A DNA stretch of 64,000 nt from Bacillus sp. FJAT-47783 (GCF_022808615.1 NZ_JAKZKS010000001.1:186001-250000), one strand, 5' to 3'; shown: positions 18,237 through 27,581, counted from the stretch's first letter. Numbers and translations: made by a program. Notes: generated from the sequence alone by a model not told the origin.

Positions 18237-18410
18237 TTATTTATTTACAACTTCTTTTCCTTTGTAAGTACCGCAAGCTTTACATACGCGGTGTGCTAAT
18301 TTCATTTCTCCGCAGTTCGGGCATTCAACCATGCCAGGAACTTGTAGCTTGAAATGTGTACGACGTAATCTTTTCTTCGTTTTAGAAGTTCTTCTAAAAG
18401 GTACAGCCAT
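18237..18410 (-). CDS. rpmF: 50S ribosomal protein L32
   Basis: The 57-residue protein begins [20 protein letters not shown] and has the zinc ribbon CPNC...CKAC, so it is the zinc-binding (C+) form of bL32. An in-frame ATG three codons upstream lacks a ribosome binding site position; the start at 18410 gives the canonical N terminus. It is co-transcribed with ylbN, as is common in bacteria. Confidence 0.98.
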   Translation of the reverse strand: MAVPFRRTSKTKKRLRRTHFKLQVPGMVECPNCGEMKLAHRVCKACGTYKGKEVVNK

Positions 18411-18440
18411 CTTTCCCACCTCCTTACAGAGATTAAAATG

Positions 18441-18950
18441 TTATGAACGATTGTCATCTTGTTCAAAAAATTTCGCCAGACCTGCTAATCTAGGGTCAAT
18501 TTTATTTTTTTGTTCTTCTTCTGAAACAATCTTCCAGTCATTTCCCTCTTGAGGTGCAGCATGTTCGCTAAACACTTGCAAAGGCACTTCAAGGAGTACA
18601 AGCTCTCGAATAACAGGACTTAAGTCTACAACATCCCCTTGAATCGAATGTGTGTTTTCATCCTCTATCTCATAATCAGACGGCTTTAACAAAAACGTTT
18701 CCACCGTTTGAATAGTAAACGGATATTCCACATCGACGAGTGTTCGAGCACACGGAAGCGTCATAACACCAGTTAACGTTAAATGAAATGTAACCTTTAA
18801 CGAGCTAATATCTGCCTTTCCTTTTACATGGATTGGCGATATTTTCCGCAAGTCTGGATGAGAACTAACTAATTCGTTCAATTCATAGCTTTCATCAATA
18901 ACTAAACCTTTTTCTTGTAACTTAAATAGTTCATTCACTGACCATTTCAA
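18441..18950 (-). CDS. ylbN: DUF177 / YceD family protein YlbN
   Basis: A 169-residue protein of the YceD (DUF177) family, whose members are linked to large-subunit rRNA accumulation and are usually encoded just before rpmF. The core LTGVMTLPCARTLVDVEYPF (near residue 57) and VDLSPVIRELVLLEVPLQV (near residue 107) is characteristic; the family's cysteine pattern is mostly absent after this. Position 22 bases ahead of the rpmF ribosome binding site region supports an rpmF operon. Confidence 0.9.
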   Translation of the reverse strand: MKWSVNELFKLQEKGLVIDESYELNELVSSHPDLRKISPIHVKGKADISSLKVTFHLTLTGVMTLPCARTLVDVEYPFTIQTVETFLLKPSDYEIEDENTHSIQGDVVDLSPVIRELVLLEVPLQVFSEHAAPQEGNDWKIVSEEEQKNKIDPRLAGLAKFFEQDDNRS

Positions 18951-18978
18951 ATGGTATCACCTCAAGACAACAAAGGTA

Positions 18979-19007
18979 ATTATAGCTTTCAAAAGAATAT
19001 TTGTCAA
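18979..19007 (-). promoter_or_regulatory. Sigma-A promoter of ylbN-rpmF
   Basis: On the minus strand a perfect TTGACA (19002-19007), a 17-base spacer and a perfect TATAAT (18979-18984). Its -35 box coincides with the -35 box of the divergent tmcAL promoter. Confidence 0.88.
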
Positions 19008-19029
19008 TATTTTTTCTTGACGCTATAAT
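19001..19029 (+). promoter_or_regulatory. Sigma-A promoter of tmcAL (ylbM)
   Basis: TTGTCA (19001-19006), 17-base spacer, perfect TATAAT (19024-19029). The start codon of tmcAL is 70 bases downstream. The -35 hexamer overlaps the opposite-strand -35 by five bases. Confidence 0.85.
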
Positions 19030-19098
19030 ATAGGAAACTTATATACAATGTATCATGAAATATAAAAAAATCAAAATGGTTAAAGGAGGTATGAACAT

Positions 19099-20343
19099 TT
19101 GAATGCCTTAGGCCTTGTCGTTGAATATAACCCGTTTCACAACGGGCATTTGTATCATTTAACTGAGTCCAAGAAAGAAACGAAGGCGGATGTTGTCATT
19201 GCCGTCATGAGCGGTTATTTTTTACAACGCGGGGAACCGGCTCTTATTTCAAAGTGGACTCGGGCGAAAATGGCTCTCCGAAACGGAGTTGATATCGTTG
19301 TGGAACTCCCGTATGCTTATTCGACGCAATCAGCTGAATTATTTGCAAAAGGTGCCGTTTCCATTTTAGATTCCCTTTATTGTCAGTCGCTATGCTTTGG
19401 GAGTGAACTCGGTAAAATAGAACCATTTTTAAAAACTCGATCGTTGTTAAAGGAAAAACAGCCGCAATACGAAACCATATTAAAAAAAGTTCTCCAACAA
19501 GGGTACAGCTATCCAAAAGCGAAGTCCATCGCTTTTGCTCAAGTGATGGACGGTGAAAAAGAGCTCGTTGATTTAAGTCAACCGAATAATATTTTAGGTT
19601 ATCAATATATTAACGCGATCGAAACACTTCAAAGTGAAATCGAGCCTAGGACGATAAAGCGAATAGGTGGAGGCTACAATGACGAAGCTCTTCATGAAAC
19701 AACCATTTCGAGTGCAACAAGTATTCGCAAAGCACTGTTTGAGACAAAAGACCTTTCTTCATTAAGAGCATACGTTCCATCTCCTACTTATGAACATCTA
19801 TATGAATATGAACAATCGTATCATCTCTTTCATCGTTGGGAAAATTATTTTCCATACTTAAAGTATGCGATTCTAACGAAATCCACTGATGAACTTGCAA
19901 ACATTTATGAAATGGAAGAAGGTCTCGAATATCGCATGAAAGCAAAAATCAAAGAAGCTGACTCCTTCTATCCATTCATTGAAGCTGTCAAAACAAAACG
20001 ATATACTTGGACACGACTTCAACGAGTTTGTGTACATATTTTAACGAATACGAAAAAAGACTGGATGAAAGAAGCTGGCTTGCTTTTGAGGGCTCCTTAC
20101 ATTCGTTTGCTAGGCATGAATAAAAAAGGGCAGAAATATTTAAAACATATGAAGAAAAAAATAGAAGTACCTGTTATAGCAAAATTATCAGCATACGATT
20201 TACCGCTTTTGCATTTAGACATTAAAGCTGCCAACGTATACGCTTTAGCCATTCATAAACATAATCAAACGGATTTTTTAAATAAAGAGTATTCCACTCC
20301 ACCATTGCGATATGATGAAGAACAAAACGTATTTTTAACGTAA
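19099..20343 (+). CDS. tmcAL: tRNA(Met) cytidine acetate ligase
   Basis: TmcAL (YlbM) forms N4-acetylcytidine at the wobble base of elongator tRNA-Met using acetate and ATP. The 414-residue protein begins GLVVEYNPFHNGHLYHL, a nucleotidyltransferase HxGH-like motif (HNGH), followed by VIAVMSGYFLQRGEPALISKW and LPYAYSTQSAELFAKGAV, all family signatures. The start is TTG with AAAGGAGG nine bases upstream. It is divergent from ylbN. Confidence 0.93.
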   Translation: MNALGLVVEYNPFHNGHLYHLTESKKETKADVVIAVMSGYFLQRGEPALISKWTRAKMALRNGVDIVVELPYAYSTQSAELFAKGAVSILDSLYCQSLCFGSELGKIEPFLKTRSLLKEKQPQYETILKKVLQQGYSYPKAKSIAFAQVMDGEKELVDLSQPNNILGYQYINAIETLQSEIEPRTIKRIGGGYNDEALHETTISSATSIRKALFETKDLSSLRAYVPSPTYEHLYEYEQSYHLFHRWENYFPYLKYAILTKSTDELANIYEMEEGLEYRMKAKIKEADSFYPFIEAVKTKRYTWTRLQRVCVHILTNTKKDWMKEAGLLLRAPYIRLLGMNKKGQKYLKHMKKKIEVPVIAKLSAYDLPLLHLDIKAANVYALAIHKHNQTDFLNKEYSTPPLRYDEEQNVFLT

Positions 20344-20345
20344 AT

Positions 20346-20384
20346 GACTCAACAGGACGAATGAAAAGTTCGTCTTGTTGAGTC
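20346..20384. terminator. Hairpin between convergent tmcAL and ylbL
   Basis: GACTCAACAGGACGAA pairs with TTCGTCTTGTTGAGTC (one G-T pair). The stem is long, but T-tracts on both sides are poor, so its strength is uncertain. Confidence 0.6.
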
Positions 20385-20395
20385 TACAATTTCCA

Positions 20396-21406
20396 TTATT
20401 GTGTTTTTAAATATTGAATAGCATCCTCAAACGAATCTACTGGAACAATCTTCATGTTCGTATCAATATCCTTAGCCGTTTGTACGGCTTCTTCATAGTT
20501 CGAGTTTTTGGCACCATTTTCATTTGGAGCAAAGAAAATGTCCACTCCTGCTTTATCTGCAGCAACGATTTTTTGAGCAATCCCACCAATAGGTCCAACT
20601 TTTCCTTCTTCGTTAATTGTACCTGTTCCAGCAATTTTATATCCTTTCGTTATATCTTCTTCGGTTAATTGATTATAGATTTCAAGAGTCATCATTAACC
20701 CTGCAGAAGGACCGCCAATATCTTTTGTATTTAATATAATATTTGGAGATGTTTCAAGCTCTCGATCCGTGATTAAGCTTACTCCGATCCCGACTTGATC
20801 TCGTTGATCCGGAAAAGGAACGACTTCAATTGTTTTTGTCAGTTCATGACCGTCTCGTTCAATGGAAAGTGTTAACATTTCTCCTGCCTTTTTCTGTTTT
20901 ACGATTTCTATAAATTCATCTGCTGTATGTATTTCTTGTCCATCTACTTCGTATATACGATCACCCATTTTTAATATGTTAAATGCGGGCATATTTTCAA
21001 GTACTTGCATGACAACGATCCCTTTATACTTTAAACGAATCGGTTTATTCGCTTTTTCATAAGCAACTTTAATTGCCGACTGTTGAGAAGCTTCCATCAT
21101 ATGTATTTGCCGTTTTATATATTGTTCGTCCGTCTCCCCTTCATATTTTACGTCTTCTATTGGGAATACTTCATAATATTTTTGTGTTTGCGCCCATAAG
21201 TAAGTATATAGATTGGCTCTTCCAATCCTGACTGTCGTTAAACGAAACGTTCCTTGCTCGTGAAAGCCATTCTCCACTTCTACCATCGGCTTTAATTCTG
21301 TTGCCATACCTGGTTGAGTGACATAGAAGGGTAACTTCAAAAATGTTAGGACAATTGCTAACATCATGCCAATTGTAATTGTTCGAATCCATTTATTTTT
21401 TCTCAA
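20396..21406 (-). CDS. ylbL: Membrane-anchored PDZ / Lon-like serine protease YlbL
   Basis: The 336-residue protein has one N-terminal membrane anchor (~10-28), an extracytoplasmic PDZ domain (~125-205, from YKGIVVMQVLENMPA) and a Lon-type S16 protease domain. The catalytic Ser is in DIGGPSAGLMM and the Lys in GGIAQKIVAADKAG. In B. subtilis YlbL degrades a DNA-damage cell division inhibitor (YneA) together with CtpA. The stop precedes a hairpin shared with tmcAL. It overlaps the end of ylbK by 14 bases. Confidence 0.92.
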   Translation of the reverse strand: MRKNKWIRTITIGMMLAIVLTFLKLPFYVTQPGMATELKPMVEVENGFHEQGTFRLTTVRIGRANLYTYLWAQTQKYYEVFPIEDVKYEGETDEQYIKRQIHMMEASQQSAIKVAYEKANKPIRLKYKGIVVMQVLENMPAFNILKMGDRIYEVDGQEIHTADEFIEIVKQKKAGEMLTLSIERDGHELTKTIEVVPFPDQRDQVGIGVSLITDRELETSPNIILNTKDIGGPSAGLMMTLEIYNQLTEEDITKGYKIAGTGTINEEGKVGPIGGIAQKIVAADKAGVDIFFAPNENGAKNSNYEEAVQTAKDIDTNMKIVPVDSFEDAIQYLKTQ

Positions 21407-22193
21407 GCTGTTCTTCCTCCCAATTCGATATCCGCTCTTTAATTGCTTCTATATACTTTTCCGCTTCCTCCTCCCCTTTTTTCAAAATTTCTTCAATATT
21501 CGTGAATGCTTTTGAGCTATATTGTCCGACACTTGGACGAATCATAATATCCGATGCAATTTTGCGATGGTGTACAAGCTCATCTTGCATAATATCTAAG
21601 CTTTGCATGATGACATCAAAGATTGATGTTATTTGTTCATGTTTCTTTACATGGGATACATCCACGGCAATGACGATATCTGCTCCCATTTGTTTTACAA
21701 CCGATACCGGAACTCGATCAGCGACACCACCATCTACTAAAAGCATGTCATCGATTTGTACAGGTACGAAAATACCCGGAATCGCAATGCTCGCACGAAC
21801 AGCATCAGCAACCGGCCCTTTTCGAAAAACGACCTTTTTCCCTTCATATAAATCTGTGGCAACGACAGCTAATGGAATGGACAAATCTTCAATATTTTTA
21901 TTTTTCGTAAATGCTTTTATTAACTCTTTTACCCGATTTCCTGTAATAAACCCCATTTTAGGCACGGTAAAATCTAAATAGTATTTTCTTTTAAACGCTT
22001 TTGCTAATTTATACATTTGATCAATTGTAAGATCCGCTGCAAAAAAAGATCCTATTAACGCTCCCATACTACTTCCTGCGATAAAATCAATCGGTATTCC
22101 ATGTTCTTTTAATACTTTAATAATGCCAAGGTGTGCAAATCCCCGAGCTCCTCCTGAACCTAATGCTAAACCGACATGAGGTCTCTTAGACAT
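21393..22193 (-). CDS. ylbK: Patatin-like phospholipase family protein YlbK
   Basis: A 266-residue bacterial patatin/RssA-type protein. The oxyanion glycine loop GSGGARG (residues ~12-18), the nucleophile elbow GSSMG (~40-44) and the DGG of the Ser-Asp dyad (VDGGVADRVPV, near residue 155) are all present. Its lipid substrate is unknown. GGAGG lies ahead of the ATG. The gene overlaps ylbL and is divergent from ylbJ. Confidence 0.92.
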   Translation of the reverse strand: MSKRPHVGLALGSGGARGFAHLGIIKVLKEHGIPIDFIAGSSMGALIGSFFAADLTIDQMYKLAKAFKRKYYLDFTVPKMGFITGNRVKELIKAFTKNKNIEDLSIPLAVVATDLYEGKKVVFRKGPVADAVRASIAIPGIFVPVQIDDMLLVDGGVADRVPVSVVKQMGADIVIAVDVSHVKKHEQITSIFDVIMQSLDIMQDELVHHRKIASDIMIRPSVGQYSSKAFTNIEEILKKGEEEAEKYIEAIKERISNWEEEQLEKK

Positions 22194-22431
22194 CTAGTGC
22201 CTCCTAATTGTATGAATTTGTTATCTATCTTATGGTCTAAATATACCACCTATACACGTATATTTGGATATAAAGGGTGGACGAACTTTCCTTCGATTTT
22301 AACGGGAGTTTATGCTTCTATTTCAAGTACACAAATAATCGTTTTACTTTATTTTATCATGTTCATCGTGTTCATGCAGTTACGAGAAGCTTACGATGAT
22401 CATATTGATTTTTTCAATGGGGGTCATTTTC

Positions 22432-23652
22432 TTGAAGCGAAGTTTATGGAATACCATATTTTTGGCACTGTTTTTTTCTATATTTGCATTATTAATCGTT
22501 TTATTTCCGAAAGAGGCATTAGAAGCTTCCAAAAATGGATTGCATATGTGGTGGCATGTCGTATTTCCATCGTTGCTACCGTTTTTCATTGTATCAGAAT
22601 TATTAATTGGATACGGGGTAGTACGTTTTATCGGCGTATTATTGGAGCCATTAATGCGGCCATTATTTCGAGTACCTGGTGTGGGGGGGTTCGTATGGGC
22701 TATGGGCATGGCTTCAGGGTTTCCGGCAGGAGCAAAGTTTACTGCAAGGTTAAGACAAGAAAAGCAAATTACAGCCATTGAAGCAGAACGGTTAGTCTCC
22801 TTTACAAATTGCTCAAATCCACTATTTATATTTGCTGCTGTTTCCGTTGGTTTTTTTAAAAATGAACAGCTCGGACTTCTTTTAATTACCTCTCATTATT
22901 TAAGCAATTTTTTCGTCGGAATTATGATGAGGTTTTACGGAAGAAAACAAGAAAACATAAGAGAGAAGAAGACAATCACTTTTCCATCCATAACGAAAGC
23001 ATTGAGAGCATTACATCATTTTCAACGAAATGAAGTAAAACCGTTAGGAAAGATGTTAGGAGATGCAGTAACCCATTCCATTCAAACGTTGCTCATGATA
23101 GGCGGTTTCATCATTCTTTTTTCTGTTTTGAACAAAATGCTATCGCTCATTCATGTGACACAATTTCTCGGTTCCATCGTTGCTTCATTCATCCTATTAT
23201 TCGACTTTCCCACTACATTAGGTGTCCCTTTAATATCTGGATTGTTTGAAATTACGTTAGGGAGCAAATTAACGAGCGATACGGATGGGTCGATTTTGCA
23301 ACAAGCAATGATTGTTAGCTTCATATTAGCGTTTAGCGGCTTTTCTGTTCAAGCTCAAGTTGCCAGCATATTGGCCGAAACGGACATCAAATTTTATCCC
23401 TTCTTTTTTGCAAGAATCGCACAAGGGGTTTTAGCTGCTATTTTAACGAATATTTTATTTCATCCACTTTATGTTGAATCAACTTTCACAGTTCAACACG
23501 TTATTCCTGTTTTACAAAGAGAAACATCGGTAAATTGGCTTATCTACATTTGGAATCAGGTCATTGAAATTGGTCCAGTATTAACCCTTCTCGCGATACT
23601 CCTTTACATTTATTTATTTTGGCATAAATACAAGACAAAGCCACACAATTAA
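22432..23652 (+). CDS. ylbJ: Sporulation integral membrane protein YlbJ
   Basis: YlbJ is a polytopic membrane protein with nucleoside-recognition (Gate) domains, sigma-E dependent and needed for heat-resistant spores in B. subtilis. The 406 residues carry about eight hydrophobic segments, plus the signatures LFPKEALEASKNGLHMWWHVVFPSLLPFF-type N terminus and GMASGFPAGAKFTARLRQEK near residue 100. The longest frame starts at an ATG at 22396, but the TTG at 22432 has GGGGG eight bases upstream and matches the B. subtilis N terminus and length (408). Confidence 0.9.
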   Translation: MKRSLWNTIFLALFFSIFALLIVLFPKEALEASKNGLHMWWHVVFPSLLPFFIVSELLIGYGVVRFIGVLLEPLMRPLFRVPGVGGFVWAMGMASGFPAGAKFTARLRQEKQITAIEAERLVSFTNCSNPLFIFAAVSVGFFKNEQLGLLLITSHYLSNFFVGIMMRFYGRKQENIREKKTITFPSITKALRALHHFQRNEVKPLGKMLGDAVTHSIQTLLMIGGFIILFSVLNKMLSLIHVTQFLGSIVASFILLFDFPTTLGVPLISGLFEITLGSKLTSDTDGSILQQAMIVSFILAFSGFSVQAQVASILAETDIKFYPFFFARIAQGVLAAILTNILFHPLYVESTFTVQHVIPVLQRETSVNWLIYIWNQVIEIGPVLTLLAILLYIYLFWHKYKTKPHN

Positions 23653-23670
23653 CCCCCTAACGATAGCGAA

Positions 23671-23800
23671 AAGACTGTCCGAAAAGTAGTATTTACGCCC
23701 GGAAATCTAAAAAAATAGACCGAAAGAGTGCTGATCTTACAGCATTCTTTCGGTCTTCATTTTGGAGTACTTTATCCTAATTTAGACTTTTTAGAAATCC
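23671..23800 (-). mobile_element. MITE-like element, copy 1
   Basis: About 130 bp, an inverted copy of 25777-25909 at roughly 90% identity by eye. Ends resemble imperfect terminal inverted repeats (GACTGTCCGAAAAGT at one end; the complement of GACTTTTTAGA at the other). The centre is a 14-bp stem CCGAAAGAGTGCTG/CAGCATTCTTTCGG (23720-23753) with a run of seven T following on the minus strand, immediately after coaD. No transposase is encoded. Confidence 0.7.
23709..23753 (-). terminator. Terminator of coaD inside MITE copy 1
   Basis: On the minus strand the 14-bp stem (one G-T pair, six-base loop) is followed by GTCTA and seven T. It is the only terminator seen after coaD. Confidence 0.8.
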
Positions 23801-23804
23801 CCGT

Positions 23805-24861
<1,057 letters not shown>

Positions 24862-25386
24862 TTATTCACCACAACTTTACAAAAATCCTCTTTTTTTGCA
24901 CTAACATCTTAACATAGCGGACATCAAGAGACAATATTCGCCTTTATCTTCATGAATTATCCGACTTCTAACGGGCAGAAAGACTTCATCTAAAACATTC
25001 AAAAAAAGATAGGGGGGGACAAAAAACGTTCTAGGTAGGTTTACTTTCTGAAAGAAAAAATAAAAATCACGTATAAGCTTTTTCGTATTGGCTCATAATG
25101 ATTAATGACAACATCGATACGATGATGTTGTTGCCAACCGCGGAGAAGACTTACGTTTCCCCATAAGTTCTTCCTCCGGTTTCTCCTCTCCCTTTGCCTT
25201 CTTGTTTTGAAGCATTGCTTCAAGACATGGAAGGACCCTGCAGAAATGCAGGGTTTTTTTGTTAGAAGCCTTTAACTATAATTTGAAAAAAGCCTTTTTT
25301 CCTTAAAACAACGATTACGTTTTCTTTTCATTCTTGATCATTCATGATAATATGAATTGATGTTTTTCTGTAATGGAGGGATAAGC
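24862..25386. other. Intergenic region with an orphan plus-strand terminator
   Basis: This 525-base stretch between divergent rsmD and the DUF7147 gene has no convincing protein gene. On the plus strand it holds a perfect hairpin TTGAAGCA/TGCTTCAA (~25207-25223) and a textbook terminator at 25235-25258, as if ending a transcript that begins around 25000. A 60-codon minus-strand frame (25041-25223) is arginine-rich, has no ribosome binding site, and may be chance. A small RNA is possible. Confidence 0.4.
25235..25258 (+). terminator. Rho-independent terminator with no recognised gene upstream
   Basis: ACCCTGCA-GAAA-TGCAGGGT stem with a GNRA-type tetraloop followed by TTTTTTT on the plus strand. 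No plus-strand gene precedes it within the 525-base gap. Confidence 0.85.
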
Positions 25387-25776
25387 ATGATTCAACGGTT
25401 TATTGAGCTAGGTGAAGGATATTCTGATTTGTATGAGTTAATCGAAATTGCAAAAGCAAATAAAAAACGGCTTTGTCATTTAATGGCGTTTCATTCAAAA
25501 TTAAATGGGCAAGATGTCACATCACTTGTTGTCGTATTGAACCCGACGAATCCTGGGGATTTTCAGCCATTATACATATGCCGTGAAGGGATTCCTAATC
25601 CGCATGTAAAGGAGAATAAGCGATATCAATTATTTAAAGATACAGCTGAACAGCTCCAAAAAGAAGTGATTGAATTAACGGTAAAACCATCAACGATTTT
25701 TCCAGAAAAAGAATTATACTATCAGCATTTAATCGGTATTTTAAGAATGAATCGTTACATCGCACCTATGAAATAA
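25387..25776 (+). CDS. Conserved hypothetical protein, DUF7147-like
   Basis: A 129-residue protein beginning MIQRFIELGEGYSDLYELIE, of a small Bacillaceae family sometimes mislabelled methylthioribose kinase and which I recall as DUF7147. No catalytic motif is visible; it has a mixed alpha/beta look (TSLVVVLNPTNPGDFQPLYICREG, then helical). The start at 25387 is set by GGAGGG six bases upstream; an earlier in-frame ATG at 25357 lacks one. The stop codon directly abuts MITE copy 2. Function unknown. Confidence 0.75.
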   Translation: MIQRFIELGEGYSDLYELIEIAKANKKRLCHLMAFHSKLNGQDVTSLVVVLNPTNPGDFQPLYICREGIPNPHVKENKRYQLFKDTAEQLQKEVIELTVKPSTIFPEKELYYQHLIGILRMNRYIAPMK

Positions 25777-25909
25777 GGAGCTGTCTAAAAAGTCCATATT
25801 AGAGTAAAATACCGCCAAATGAAGGCCGAAAGAATGCTGTAACATCAGCACTCTTTCGGTCTATTTTTTTAGATGTCGGGGCGTAAATAACACTTTTCGG
25901 ACATCCCCT
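25777..25909 (+). mobile_element. MITE-like element, copy 2
   Basis: About 133 bp, starting at the first base after the DUF7147 stop codon. Ends: GGAGCTGTCTAAAAAGTC and, on the other strand, GGGGATGTCCGAAAAGTG, forming imperfect terminal inverted repeats. The core stem CCGAAAGAATGCTG/CAGCACTCTTTCGG spans 25826-25859. It is inverted relative to copy 1 (23671-23800). Confidence 0.72.
25826..25870 (+). terminator. Terminator of the DUF7147 gene inside MITE copy 2
   Basis: The 14-bp stem is followed by TCTA and seven T on the plus strand, the direction of the adjacent gene. It mirrors the coaD terminator in copy 1. Confidence 0.8.
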
Positions 25910-25927
25910 TCTTATTAGGTCATACAT

Positions 25928-26200
25928 CTATATTCCCATTTTATAATCGTATTCTTTTGCTTTATCAACTTTCGATTCAAACTCAAGTTTTAAAAACGGT
26001 TTGTAGGAAGGTTCCACTTTTTTTATAAAGGAGTACGAGGAAAGCTTTTCGATTCTTTCTTCGATTTCATCCATATGACAGTACATGACAACATACTTCA
26101 TTCTTTTTGATACATAATGTAAATTTCCATATCTTCGAATCATTTTTACATGTTTTAATGAATGAAGCCAAATGATTAACCCTTGGCGTTTTTGAAACAT
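25928..26200 (-). CDS. ylbG: DUF2129 family protein YlbG
   Basis: A 90-residue protein, same length as B. subtilis YlbG; cytosolic, no known activity. Features: the N-terminal [21 protein letters not shown], then [20 protein letters not shown], then a basic/acidic C-terminal [12 protein letters not shown]. Of two closely spaced ATGs the second (26200) is at proper distance from AAAGGAGA. It sits between ylbF and rsmD, as in B. subtilis, but a probable pseudogene separates it from ylbF. Confidence 0.88.
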   Translation of the reverse strand: MFQKRQGLIIWLHSLKHVKMIRRYGNLHYVSKRMKYVVMYCHMDEIEERIEKLSSYSFIKKVEPSYKPFLKLEFESKVDKAKEYDYKMGI

Positions 26201-26290
26201 TTTCATTCTCCTTTTCTAACAATACGTTAAGTTAATGAATGATTTATTATCGACTACGAGAAACGAATCAAAAGGGGATTTTAGGACACT

Positions 26291-26552
26291 ATGAATGCTT
26301 ACATCGATCAATTCGTTGAATTGTTAGAACAAAGTGAAATTTTACAATATACGTTTAAAAAAATTACCTGCATCCCCTTTCTTTCTATTACCGTGAATCG
26401 TAATTAGAGCTAAGTCGAAACGTCTCATCATAAATAAACGTCTTACGTTTGCAACGATTTATGCACAGCAAAACGATTATACGTATGTTTTTTACGATCG
26501 TTTTTATGTACTACGGGAAAAAATGCTTTGTTGGTTGTGGAAATTTATGTAG
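26291..26552 (+). pseudogene. Probable decayed small gene, frame broken
   Basis: In the gap between ylbG and ylbF the plus strand reads MNAYIDQFVELLEQSEILQY and 18 further residues from an ATG at 26291 to a TAG at 26405. Coding-like sequence then resumes in the +1 frame with no start of its own (LTFATIYAQQNDYTYVFYDR, then FYVLREKML) to a TAG at 26550. Together they would make about 90 residues. I do not recognise the family. The opposite orientation to its neighbours and the frame break suggest a remnant rather than a working gene. Confidence 0.4.
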
Positions 26553-26587
26553 AGACTGTTTTATTCCGAATCAATTACATAAAAGAA

Positions 26588-26617
26588 GCGAGGGAATTCA
26601 CCTCGCCAAATTTTAGC
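26588..26617 (-). terminator. Terminator of ylbF
   Basis: GCGAGG/CCTCGC stem (26588-26593 with 26601-26606), seven-base loop; on the minus strand it is followed by TTCTTTTAT. Moderate strength. Confidence 0.6.
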
Positions 26618-26663
26618 CAACTCTTAACGAGCAATAAGATCCCTCACTGAATAATGCTTCACT

Positions 26664-27110
26664 TTATGAAGCTTTGCAACCGCAACTGCCTCCTGAACCA
26701 CAGCCAGACCCACATGGAGTCGCATCAAAGTACGGGTTACCAGTAGGGACTTTTATATGCTCTGAAACTGAACGACCGATGTACATACTAATTTCATCTA
26801 GTAATTGCTGTAATCCTCGTTCTGCCTTTTTAAATTCCGCTACTCGTTCGTTTAAATCTAGCTCACGTTTTATTTCCCTCATATTTTTCGAAATAACTTT
26901 ATAATCAGGATGATACTTTCCAAACCTCATTACATCTTCATAAAGATCTTTCGTTTTCTTAAATTGCTCGATAATCCTTTGAGCTTCTTTATCCTGCTCT
27001 AATTTATATAATGAACGTCGATAATGTTCTGCAATTTCTGACCTTAAAATCATCTTTGCAAGCATATCTGCTTGATCCAATAGGACAATGCTTTCTGTAG
27101 AAACATGCAT
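26664..27110 (-). CDS. ylbF: YlbF, RNA-processing / competence and sporulation regulator
   Basis: YlbF forms the Y-complex with YmcA and YaaT, which acts with RNase Y in mRNA maturation and is needed for competence, sporulation and biofilm formation. The 148-residue helical protein (B. subtilis 149) ends in the cysteine-rich tail CGSGCGSGGSCGC, which helps hold Fe-S clusters in the complex. The start at 27110 (MHVSTESIVLLDQAD) is preceded by GGAGG 11 bases upstream; a longer frame begins at 27128 with that Shine-Dalgarno inside it. Confidence 0.94.
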   Translation of the reverse strand: MHVSTESIVLLDQADMLAKMILRSEIAEHYRRSLYKLEQDKEAQRIIEQFKKTKDLYEDVMRFGKYHPDYKVISKNMREIKRELDLNERVAEFKKAERGLQQLLDEISMYIGRSVSEHIKVPTGNPYFDATPCGSGCGSGGSCGCKAS

Positions 27111-27167
27111 AGAGAACGACACCTCCATGCAATCATTTTACCATGCTAAGCCAATTTGTCACAACTA

Positions 27168-27581
27168 CTACATATCATGAATATCGACTGTCCACTCTTT
27201 CTTTAACACTTGTTTGGAATGGTCATTTTTAACAAGTTCGACTTTTATTTGATGCTTTCCTTTTGATAGGTCCTTTATGACAAAGGCAGCTGTTCGAAGC
27301 CTTTTTATCTTATTTCCGTCAATTGATAGTTGTAAATAGCCATTCCCTTCCGAAAAAGTGAAATGCGAAACATAACATTCTACATAAACTCGATTTCCTC
27401 TTACATGATGGCGTACAGACATCGATTGGTCAGTTGAATGAGAGAGCTCTTGCATGTTTAATACTTCAATTGTCGGTACTGTATCATGTGTAACTCCTTC
27501 TGGAGTAGGCTTATCGTTCGTACAACCTGCTAACAATACTAACAATCCACAAGAAATTAAGGCGAAGATTTTCAAGCACAT
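27168..27581 (-). CDS. Putative lipoprotein
   Basis: A 137-residue exported protein with a lipobox, LLAGC (Cys19), after a short signal peptide. The mature part is predicted all-beta, ending with a segment like an immunoglobulin-type or YtkA-like domain (KDLSKGKHQIKVELVKNDHS, residues ~104-123). I do not recognise a named family, and it has no counterpart that I recall between B. subtilis ylbE and ylbF. It lies between ylbE and ylbF in the same orientation. Confidence 0.7.
   Translation of the reverse strand: MCLKIFALISCGLLVLLAGCTNDKPTPEGVTHDTVPTIEVLNMQELSHSTDQSMSVRHHVRGNRVYVECYVSHFTFSEGNGYLQLSIDGNKIKRLRTAAFVIKDLSKGKHQIKVELVKNDHSKQVLKKEWTVDIHDM

Noticed and set aside
21379-21981. Long plus-strand frame of 200 codons opposite ylbK
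   Set aside because: It lies wholly antisense to a well-supported patatin-family gene, is rich in Ser/Thr/Cys/Ile as expected of a reverse frame, and has no ribosome binding site.
22176-22781. Plus-strand frame of 201 codons overlapping the ylbJ start
   Set aside because: It runs in another frame through the clear ylbJ coding sequence, and its composition is that of an out-of-frame reading.
25041-25223. 60-codon minus-strand ORF in the rsmD upstream gap
   Set aside because: No ribosome binding site, arginine-rich start, no recognisable family; its 5' end overlaps a plus-strand hairpin. A different minus-strand frame there (ending CCH) is equally unconvincing.
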